Of a DNA stretch of 7,933 nucleotides, positions 1-5,714 are shown in pieces. This stretch comes from an uncultured Calothrix sp. (GTDB taxonomy: Bacteria; Cyanobacteriota; Cyanobacteriia; Cyanobacteriales; Nostocaceae). The position numbers and the translations under genes were made by a program. The notes below the pieces were generated by a model. The model was not told where the DNA came from and did no database searches. It saw only the letters and a program-made list of their open reading frames with translations. The stretch covers positions 1-7,933 of the forward strand of contig CAKZYM010000556.1 of assembly GCA_937884685.1 (NCBI GenBank), written 5' to 3'. Each line of letters opens with the position of its first letter. The stretch's first letter is position 1.

Positions 1-351
1 AAGTCTTTGGTTATTAATCAACTAGAGGTCAATTAATTTATCCGCTGATTAAGGCTTGTAAGCAAAATAACCTATAAATTTGCAATCAAATTAGTGTTAA
101 TTATCTAACAATAAGCCGTTAGGAAAACAAACGCAGTCAACCTTCACACGAAAGTCATAGAGAAGGTTGAAAGAGTATTGGAAAAAGTGTGCGATACTCC
201 GTATTAAGTCGCTGAGTCATTTAGACACGCTATACGAACTTGAACGCGGAAAAACATTACTCGACAAATACTCTACTAATTTATTGCTACTACAATTCAC
301 TATCAATAGAGACATCTAATTTCAACTGTAAATAGTAAAGCAAATAAATTA
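1..351. other. Gene-free leader with two adjacent inverted repeats
   Basis: No gene is supportable here. One frame on the + strand stays open for 52 codons (161-316, stop at 317-319) but has no ATG start, no placed ribosome binding site and no family I recognise. The part from about 120 to 260 looks less AT-rich than its surroundings and contains two neighbouring inverted repeats (137-170 and 173-199). It could be a decayed gene end, a small RNA, or the 5' region of the gene at 352. No promoter with both consensus boxes is convincing. Confidence 0.5.
137..199. repeat. Pair of tandem hairpin-forming inverted repeats
   Basis: TCAACCTTC at 137-145 pairs perfectly with GAAGGTTGA at 162-170 (9 bp, 16-nt loop). 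Immediately after, GAGTAT at 173-178 pairs with ATACTC at 194-199 (6 bp, 15-nt loop). Neither is followed by a T-run, so they are not typical intrinsic terminators. Two adjacent stem-loops upstream of a gene could belong to a small RNA or leader, but loop sizes are large and chance is possible. Confidence 0.3.
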
Positions 352-963
352 ATGAAAACTAGGTACATATTTACTTTAGGGTTAAGCATAGCAATTTTTT
401 GTACTAACCATTTATCAGTATTAGCCCAAAATAGACAGCCAACAAATACAGATTTGCGAAGATTACAAAAAGATTTGCAAGAACACGTTAGTTCGCTAAA
501 GAACAATAGCTCAATTGCTCATCATATTCAAGATATTCGTACTCAAGCTGAAAAAAACAAAAGAGAATCTTTAGTCAGTCGTTGGTCAAAAATTGAGCCA
601 AAACTAGCACCTTTTTTGGGTGATTGGTCTGGGTACGAAGCTAGAATATCCATTTACCCTTCAAATACCAGAGGTCGTGTCTGTGTTGCTTCGACTAATA
701 TTGCTTATGGTAGTGTTACTACTGGCATCTTCTTTAATGGAGCTATACAAACTAGTCGTGGAGAAATACTATTTAAAAACGGAAATTATCTAGGGTCAGC
801 GTTACTCAAAAATGGTAGATTAGAAAGGAATTATGAGACCCCTTTTAAATCACCAAGAGCATTAGAACCAATTAATAAAGGTATATCCGGGATGTTTGAT
901 GCTAGCGAGAAAGAAAAAGCAACCCTTATTCGCAGTTTAAAAAAATACGGATGTCGCAGTTAA
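352..963 (+). CDS. Secreted hypothetical protein, 203 aa, two mature cysteines
   Basis: I do not recognise a named family. The N-terminus is a clear Sec signal peptide: basic start (MKTR), hydrophobic core at residues 6-20, and a cleavage site after VLA at A25, leaving Q26 as the first mature residue. Residues 30-80 are polar and probably helical (many Q, K, E, R). Residues about 86-165 look like a beta-rich domain: FLGDWSGYEARISIYPS at 88-104, then TRGRVCV and a later GNYLGSALLKNG. The mature chain has two cysteines, C111 and C201, the second three residues from the end, which suggests one disulfide closing the domain. No convincing Shine-Dalgarno site precedes the ATG, but the signal peptide supports this start. 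A strand-opposed open frame across the start is a shadow. The likely location is periplasm or cell exterior; no enzymatic motif is visible. Confidence 0.8.
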   Translation: MKTRYIFTLGLSIAIFCTNHLSVLAQNRQPTNTDLRRLQKDLQEHVSSLKNNSSIAHHIQDIRTQAEKNKRESLVSRWSKIEPKLAPFLGDWSGYEARISIYPSNTRGRVCVASTNIAYGSVTTGIFFNGAIQTSRGEILFKNGNYLGSALLKNGRLERNYETPFKSPRALEPINKGISGMFDASEKEKATLIRSLKKYGCRS

Positions 964-1114
964 TAATTAAGTATTTAAATTCAGCACTTAAGAGAACTTT
1001 GTTACTCTATACTGTTAGCTCAAATTTTTTTGCTGAGTTTAGAAAATAATATTATCTTTTGGTCGATAGTACCTCACCAAAAATCATGTTTTTACTTATT
1101 CATCAGGATATTGT

Positions 1115-1444
1115 ATGATTTATAATTTCATTCTTAAAACAACTCTAGCAACTGGAATTATTCTGACTTTATTTTCTAATCTTCCAACTGTTGCTCAAGA
1201 AATATCTATTGATGGTAGTTGTAAAAAAAATCAGCAACTAAACAAATATGATAAGTTTACTGTCTTCTATAAATCAGAGTTTCAAAGTAAAGGAAAAACT
1301 TATTGGTTTTATTCCGCTCAGTATCAAGACGGAGCTGCAATTAATTGTGTTTCTGAACCAGGATTTAAGCAACCAAGACCTTTAAATGAGTTAAAGGCAA
1401 TACAAAATCATTTCATTTATCCATACCTTCTAATCCTAGACTAA
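1115..1444 (+). CDS. Small secreted hypothetical protein, 109 aa
   Basis: This is an unrecognised small exported protein. Residues 1-27 form a Sec signal peptide with a hydrophobic stretch at 10-21 and an AxA-like cleavage site, TVA before Q28. The mature part is only about 82 residues, rich in aromatic residues (KTYWFYSAQYQDGAA at 61-75) and contains two cysteines, C36 and C78, likely a single disulfide. AGGA at 1105-1108 lies 6 nt before the ATG and is the best Shine-Dalgarno site among the small genes, so the start is well supported. It lies 151 bp after the preceding gene and 203 bp before the next, same strand, with no obvious terminator on either side. It could be a complete small fold or a shortened copy of a longer family: the chain ends soon after a hydrophobic IYPYLLILD. 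Confidence 0.72.
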   Translation: MIYNFILKTTLATGIILTLFSNLPTVAQEISIDGSCKKNQQLNKYDKFTVFYKSEFQSKGKTYWFYSAQYQDGAAINCVSEPGFKQPRPLNELKAIQNHFIYPYLLILD

Positions 1445-1647
1445 CTAAATTACATACTTGGACATCAAATAATTAATGGTGTATAAAAGCCTTGAAATGT
1501 AGAAAGTATAAATACTCTTAAGGTATAGTGGAACCAAAAAATTGGTCTAGATTGGTTTTAAAATAATTTTGCTCTTTAGGCATCAAGATTCCGCATGATA
1601 GAAACAGCATTGAAGATTAATTAAATTATTTACTACTTCTAATAACT

Positions 1648-2091
1648 ATGAAAATTGTTAAAAGTATCATACTTTTTTCTACTATATGCAGTATTTTCGC
1701 CAGTTCTCAACTTGCATTAGCGAATCCCCCTGAAATACAGAGGGTAGCTGAAAATATCAAATCTGTTGGACAGGTTAAAAAAGAAATTCGAGAAGTTATA
1801 TTAGTTTGTCAAGAAAGTGGATGCAGTGGATATGGTATGCATTCTGTAAATATGAGAATATGCAAACTAGTACAAGCTTTGAATATAAAAGTTAATGGCA
1901 AAATTAGCGGTAAACGTTTATCCACTCGTCGAGCTATCCCTATTTCAAAATCTGATATTAATTTGATGCGTATGATTTTAAGCCAGTGTCGTTGGGAATC
2001 TCACCTTCAAAGTGACCCACCAGATTTTATTTACGCTCCCACACCTAAAATTAGACAAAGAATTAACAGGCAGCTTAGAATACCGCTATAA
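1648..2091 (+). CDS. Secreted cysteine-containing hypothetical protein, 147 aa
   Basis: Residues 1-26 form a signal peptide: MKIVK, a hydrophobic core, and a LALA cleavage site with N27 as the first mature residue. The mature protein is about 121 residues, basic, with four cysteines at 54, 59, 72 and 114. C54 and C59 sit in a VCQESGCSGYGMH segment, and C72 follows in a predicted helix (MRICKLVQAL), so two disulfides are plausible; a metal site using the closely spaced cysteines and H65 cannot be excluded. The C-terminus (PKIRQRINRQLRI) is strongly basic. No Shine-Dalgarno site is visible upstream of the ATG, which is common in cyanobacteria; the signal peptide fixes the start. A very stable hairpin begins 32 bp after the stop. 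I recognise no family. Confidence 0.75.
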   Translation: MKIVKSIILFSTICSIFASSQLALANPPEIQRVAENIKSVGQVKKEIREVILVCQESGCSGYGMHSVNMRICKLVQALNIKVNGKISGKRLSTRRAIPISKSDINLMRMILSQCRWESHLQSDPPDFIYAPTPKIRQRINRQLRIPL

Positions 2092-2123
2092 CTATATCGA
2101 TACTCCTGATTTAAAGAAGTTAT

Positions 2124-2156
2124 TAAGCCAGTGCTGCCGACGGTAGCACTGGCTTA
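2124..2156 (+). terminator. Very stable hairpin after the 147-aa gene; possible terminator or processing signal
   Basis: TAAGCCAGTGCTGCC at 2124-2138 and GGTAGCACTGGCTTA at 2142-2156 form a 15-bp stem (14 Watson-Crick pairs and one G-U) closed by a 3-nt GAC loop. It is the strongest inverted repeat noticed in the window and lies 32 bp past the stop codon, a normal place for a terminator. However, the 3' flank (CCATTTCGTAG) lacks a T-run, so it is not a textbook intrinsic terminator. It could instead protect the mRNA 3' end or be a copy of a short interspersed palindromic repeat. On either strand it folds almost equally well. Confidence 0.6.
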
Positions 2157-2398
2157 CCATTTCGTAGTAAATTTAATTGTATATAGTTAAAGCTTTTGGG
2201 TACAAAAAATGCCTAATCGCGTTAAAAATTGATGTTTGAGTAGTTTATTCGATACACGACCTTTGATTTTTATACTCTTCAGATGTACGAAGTTTTTTCA
2301 AAAATAAAACAGAAATGTTGTATCGTATATTTACGGTGGTTTAAAATTATCAATTTAGATAAAAATATAATAATACAACAATCAATCATTAATAATAA
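2157..2398 (+). promoter_or_regulatory. Spacer with a candidate -10 box (TATAAT, 2366-2371)
   Basis: The 242-bp stretch after the hairpin has no gene. A perfect TATAAT at 2366-2371 lies 27 bp before the ATG at 2399, which would give a very short leader. The -35 window around 2342-2348 is only A/T-rich and does not match TTGACA; TTATCA at 2347-2352 is too close (13-bp spacer). In such AT-rich DNA a perfect -10 can arise by chance, so this is a weak call. Confidence 0.3.
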
Positions 2399-3193
2399 AT
2401 GAAAAATATATATAATTGTATAACAATAGTTTTTGTTGCTATTTCTATTAATTATGGATTAGCTGATTCAGTCACTGCAAATAATATTGATACTCAAGTT
2501 ATTAGTGAATATAAAAAAATATTAATGAGGCAAAATTCAAAAATTAGAAGTCAATTATGGGTGTCTCCTCAAGGAGAAAATACTATTCCTATAGGAGCAA
2601 AAGCTGTATGTGCTAAAGCTCAAACATCAGGTTCATGGAAGACATTTTATAAAAATACAACAGAAGAAATAAATTCTCTGAATTACAGTAATGAAATTAA
2701 ACAAAGGTCTCTAATATTTATTGAGACGTTAGCTACTCTAGGTAAAAAATTCTATTGTCCTAATATACCAATCCAATCTACTAAACCTTCTAAAAAAAGG
2801 AGTTATTCAAGAACAAGTTTACTACCTCGTACTAATAATATACAAGCGCAGTCTACTCAATCTTCAAAAAGAAATATGAGAAATCGGAAGTATATTAAAC
2901 TTGCTTATTGCAGTAGCAGTTCAGGACAGGGTGATTGGATTAGCTGGGGAAAAAAAACACCATATAAAGCTTGTCAATTGGTAAGAAATAAATTTGCTTC
3001 TTGGGGACAAACAATTAATAGAAGTGAGTTTGGATATTATAAATCCAATGGAGAAAATAAGATACAAGTATCTTGTTCTGGAGGCTTTCAATTTACTAAG
3101 ATTGCATTCAGTTATGAAGTTTTCAATAAAGCTATTGAAGTAGTACGTCAAAACGGCGTGGAAGGAACTTGCATCTACAAGGTAATTGACTAA
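2399..3193 (+). CDS. Secreted two-part hypothetical protein, 264 aa, six mature cysteines
   Basis: I do not recognise the family. Residues 1-27 form a signal peptide (MKNIYNCITI, then a hydrophobic core, cleavage near VTA before N28). The mature protein appears to have two parts. Residues 28-122 form an alpha-rich segment with C71 and C120. Residues about 123-163 are a Ser/Thr/Lys/Arg/Gln-rich, low-hydrophobicity linker. Residues 164-264 form a compact C-terminal domain with C171, C192, C226 and C258, several aromatic residues (GDWISWGKK, FASWGQ, FGYYKSNG) and a glycine-rich SCSGGF turn. Cysteines pair evenly as 2 in the N part and 4 in the C part, suggesting separate disulfide-bonded units. 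No Shine-Dalgarno site is visible; the start is set by the signal peptide. No terminator follows, so the lipoprotein gene downstream may be co-transcribed. An opposite-strand open frame inside the C-terminal part is a shadow. Confidence 0.78.
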   Translation: MKNIYNCITIVFVAISINYGLADSVTANNIDTQVISEYKKILMRQNSKIRSQLWVSPQGENTIPIGAKAVCAKAQTSGSWKTFYKNTTEEINSLNYSNEIKQRSLIFIETLATLGKKFYCPNIPIQSTKPSKKRSYSRTSLLPRTNNIQAQSTQSSKRNMRNRKYIKLAYCSSSSGQGDWISWGKKTPYKACQLVRNKFASWGQTINRSEFGYYKSNGENKIQVSCSGGFQFTKIAFSYEVFNKAIEVVRQNGVEGTCIYKVID

Positions 3194-3339
3194 CTATAGA
3201 GCTAAGGATGTCAGGTACGTCAGAGATTGTTATCTAGATTTTCATTATTTGTATTCTGATTATATTCTTGCATAATTTTAACTGCTTTCGGCTTTTAAAA
3301 TATTCTCTAATGAAAACAACATTCACACAATTAAAAGAT

Positions 3340-4725
3340 ATGCATATTAAACTCAATGTTTTAAAACTTACATTTACAATTTTCATATTTATAATATCTA
3401 CTACTGGCTGTAATAAGAACCTGAATGAAAAATCTCAATTTCAATCTGATTCAAATTCCAAGAATATTAAAAAAAATATACAGAATGAGCCGAAATATAA
3501 TGACTTAACTCAGTGTTTAGAAGCTGGAGATTATTTAGCACAAAGTATTTTAGATAGTCGTTCTGAATCTAAATTGTTAAAATTACCTTTTGATATCTCT
3601 CGGTATGAGCAAATTCCTATTGGGTCTAAAAATGATGTAACTTATTTAGGTAAAATAAAGGAATTACCTAATTACTGCTCACCGGAGGTATCTAAAAATA
3701 ATATTCCAGATAAAAACTCATCAAATAAAACAGTAATATCAGAAATTAAGGAAATCTTAAAAATTGAATTGTTTAATAGGCTTTTCAATAATTTTAATTT
3801 CACTTCATCTAAGTCAAATAATCAATATAAGATTTTTGTAACTGTAGTTAATAACCCATCTAGTAGAATTTCTGAATTGGACAATGAAAGGTCAAAATTA
3901 GCTAGTAATAAAAGACATCAAAATTTTAATTTTACTCAAGTGGTTGCGATAAATGAATGTATGCCAAGTATAAAATGTTATACTCTAATTCTTAAAGACA
4001 TTGATTTAACAAATTCAAATCCTCATAATAATGTCTTCGTTGTACTTGCAGAAGGTATGTTCAAAATATTGGCACATATCGAGCTTGAACAAAGAAATAT
4101 CTCATTAGATAATGGTGAGGGAATTTTAAGTGCTGGTTCAAAGCTGTTTAGTAATTTTACTGGTTCAACTGTAGAATCAATTGATGAAACTTTAAAGCTT
4201 AATAATCCAGAGAATTTTTCACCAGCTATAGTTGGTGCATTTTTATTGAAAGAGTTTGGAGCAAACCCAGAAGGTTTTAAAGGTTTAACACCTATTCAAA
4301 GACAAAAGCTATTTGAAGTTGATATGAGTTATCTTGTAAAGAATGCAGGCTTTTGGGCTTTTGGTGCTGTATCTAATATAAATAAACTTTTCCAATCTTA
4401 TATCATAGATTATAGTGCATCTGATCTAAAAGACTTTAGTTCCTTTTATGATTTAACTCCACATAATAAAAAATATTTGATTTTAGATAAAATCAAAGCA
4501 TTTCAAGTAGCAGCAGAGATGCTCAATCGTCAATTAAAAACTATTACTCCCATAAATAAGCCTGGTAAACAATTTGCTTTTTTATGGAATGTTCGGGAAA
4601 AAAAGACTATTAATAAACAAAATGAACTCAGTATAACAACTCATATAAATATGGAAGTAGCTGTTAAAAGAAATAACCAACAAATACTAGAGCAAGCTAA
4701 AAGTAAAAATATTCATGGAAACTAG
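3340..4725 (+). CDS. Putative lipoprotein of unknown function, about 461 aa
   Basis: The open frame begins at ATG 3268, with further in-frame ATGs at 3310 and 3340. I prefer 3340 because it gives a normal lipoprotein signal: MHIKLNVLKL, a hydrophobic core (TFTIFIFIIS) and STTGC, with C24 as the lipidated residue; this fits the loose bacterial lipobox although the usual Leu at -3 is Thr. From 3268 the leader would be 47 residues, unusually long. None of the three starts has a clear Shine-Dalgarno site. After C24 comes an Asn/Lys/Ser-rich spacer (about 25-55), then mixed alpha/beta sequence with cysteines at 59, 113, 207 and 213 in this numbering. VVLAEGMFKILAHIELEQ at about 234-251 and a helical region at 295-345 are the most structured-looking parts, but I see no complete catalytic motif. 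The coding sequence looks more AT-rich than the gene at 5715. It is likely anchored in the membrane facing the periplasm or outside; function is unknown. Confidence 0.78.
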   Translation: MHIKLNVLKLTFTIFIFIISTTGCNKNLNEKSQFQSDSNSKNIKKNIQNEPKYNDLTQCLEAGDYLAQSILDSRSESKLLKLPFDISRYEQIPIGSKNDVTYLGKIKELPNYCSPEVSKNNIPDKNSSNKTVISEIKEILKIELFNRLFNNFNFTSSKSNNQYKIFVTVVNNPSSRISELDNERSKLASNKRHQNFNFTQVVAINECMPSIKCYTLILKDIDLTNSNPHNNVFVVLAEGMFKILAHIELEQRNISLDNGEGILSAGSKLFSNFTGSTVESIDETLKLNNPENFSPAIVGAFLLKEFGANPEGFKGLTPIQRQKLFEVDMSYLVKNAGFWAFGAVSNINKLFQSYIIDYSASDLKDFSSFYDLTPHNKKYLILDKIKAFQVAAEMLNRQLKTITPINKPGKQFAFLWNVREKKTINKQNELSITTHINMEVAVKRNNQQILEQAKSKNIHGN

Positions 4726-5660
4726 AATATTTAATAGAAATTTATTTTAGTTATACATGTAGCAATTAAGTGGGATATATTTTATAATTTTATTTTAACA
4801 TCTTTTACAAATAAAGTTTTTTGTAAGCTAAGAAAATTCTAAGTCACTGAAATGACATTTTTTTTGTTCAAACTAGATCAAAACGAGCAACATAACGATA
4901 ATTATTTAACTCAATTGATAATATAAAATATCTATTAAAAAGCTTTTTGCATCTTAGTTTTAGTCTTAGCCTACATACATTTTAACCGTTTGGGCACGGT
5001 GATGCCTTCTAGATTATTTCTGGAATTTTGTTTGCATCAAAATTTTACTGTTCTTGTTTCATTTAATGTTTTATTATGCTATCGCTGCGAACTTCGATGC
5101 GCCGCCAAATCATCGGACTGATATTCAGTATAAAAATTTTGAATTGCTAAATAACAGGTTGTTCGGAGTTTGATATTAAATCAACTTATTAGATTATGTG
5201 TCCCCCATCTCCTCCGAAAAAAATCGCTCTTGCAACAATGTAAGTTGTAAAACTATCTCTGGTGTAATGGTACTAATTTAAGCAGATACCAAGATGATAT
5301 AAAACTTTGACGTATTGAGGTGCCTATAGGCAAGAAAAGAAGAAAACAAAGAACTCAATTAGCAGATATTTTAGACAAACCTAACTTTTCAAATACGTTC
5401 TAAGTTAAATTACTGATTTGAGTACAGAGGAACTTAAGTAATGTTAGTATTCTTTGTTATTTTATGTAAGTTTAAATATTTCTATTTGATATAGAATGTA
5501 AGGAATATAGATATTGCTTTTATGTTATTATGTAAAAGCACTGAAAATACAATCACTAGTAAATTGCTTATTTTCCAAAATGAGTTGATTACTAGACATA
5601 GAAAATACTTAATTCACGAAAAAAATTAAAGATGGCATGATTTTTTCCTTTTAATCCTGA

Positions 5661-5693
5661 CAAATCAAAATAGATAAATTTATCTTGGATTTG
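5661..5693. promoter_or_regulatory. 33-bp imperfect palindrome upstream of the surface-protein gene
   Basis: A perfect 14-bp palindrome, AGATAAATTTATCT (5672-5685), is flanked by a second pair of complementary arms, CAAATC (5661-5666) and GATTTG (5688-5693). The element ends 7 bp before the AAGGA ribosome binding site. It could be a dimeric repressor or activator operator, or an mRNA hairpin next to the ribosome binding site. A poor sigma-70-like pair, CTGACA (5657-5662) and TATCTT (5681-5686) with an 18-bp spacer, overlaps it; if that is the promoter, a bound protein would block it. No regulator can be named. Confidence 0.4.
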
Positions 5694-5700
5694 TAAGTCA

Positions 5701-5705
5701 AAGGA
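5701..5705 (+). promoter_or_regulatory. Ribosome binding site AAGGA
   Basis: AAGGA lies 9 nt before the ATG at 5715 and 12 nt before the adjacent second ATG at 5718. The shorter spacing favours 5715. It is one of only two convincing Shine-Dalgarno sites for genes in the window. Confidence 0.6.
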
Positions 5706-5714
5706 ATATATATA

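Larger units (their letters stand above)
4726..5714. other. Long AT-rich spacer without a supportable gene
   Basis: Nothing in this 989-bp stretch passes as a gene. Contents worth recording: a run of eight T at 4858-4865 preceded by only a 4-bp stem; a GC-richer patch at about 5083-5120 inside two overlapping open frames (5002-5121, 39 codons from an ATG, and 5003-5173, 56 codons); a 12-bp palindrome TGCCTATAGGCA at 5321-5332 just inside a 30-codon open frame at 5311-5403 that encodes a basic cluster (KKRRKQR); and a 17-codon hydrophobic open frame at 5441-5494 with AGAGGA 9 nt before its ATG. None matches a family I recognise. The 3' end carries the promoter-proximal palindrome and ribosome binding site of the gene at 5715. 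The patchwork looks like decayed coding DNA plus a long regulatory leader. Confidence 0.5.

Noticed and set aside
303..506. 67-codon open frame on the minus strand
   Set aside because: It overlaps the start and signal peptide of the 203-aa gene, has no family resemblance, and looks like a shadow of the + strand coding sequence.
1532..1557. AACCAA / TTGGTT inverted repeat before the 147-aa gene
   Set aside because: A 6-bp A/T-rich stem with a 14-nt loop and two alternative partners; too weak to call a terminator or operator.
2921..3151. 76-codon open frame on the minus strand
   Set aside because: It lies wholly inside the cysteine-rich C-terminal part of the 264-aa gene; low-complexity translation and no own context.
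3268..3339. Extra 24 N-terminal residues of the lipoprotein
   Set aside because: They would put the lipobox Cys at position 48 behind a polar stretch; the ATG at 3340 gives a normal 23-residue signal. The upstream starts lack a ribosome binding site too.
4843..4865. Possible intrinsic terminator (GTCA/TGAC stem followed by eight T)
   Set aside because: The stem is only 4 bp and lies 118 bp after the stop codon; the T-run alone is expected in such AT-rich DNA.
4937..4948. 12-bp palindrome AAAAAGCTTTTT
   Set aside because: No loop and only A/T arms around GC; expected by chance at this composition.
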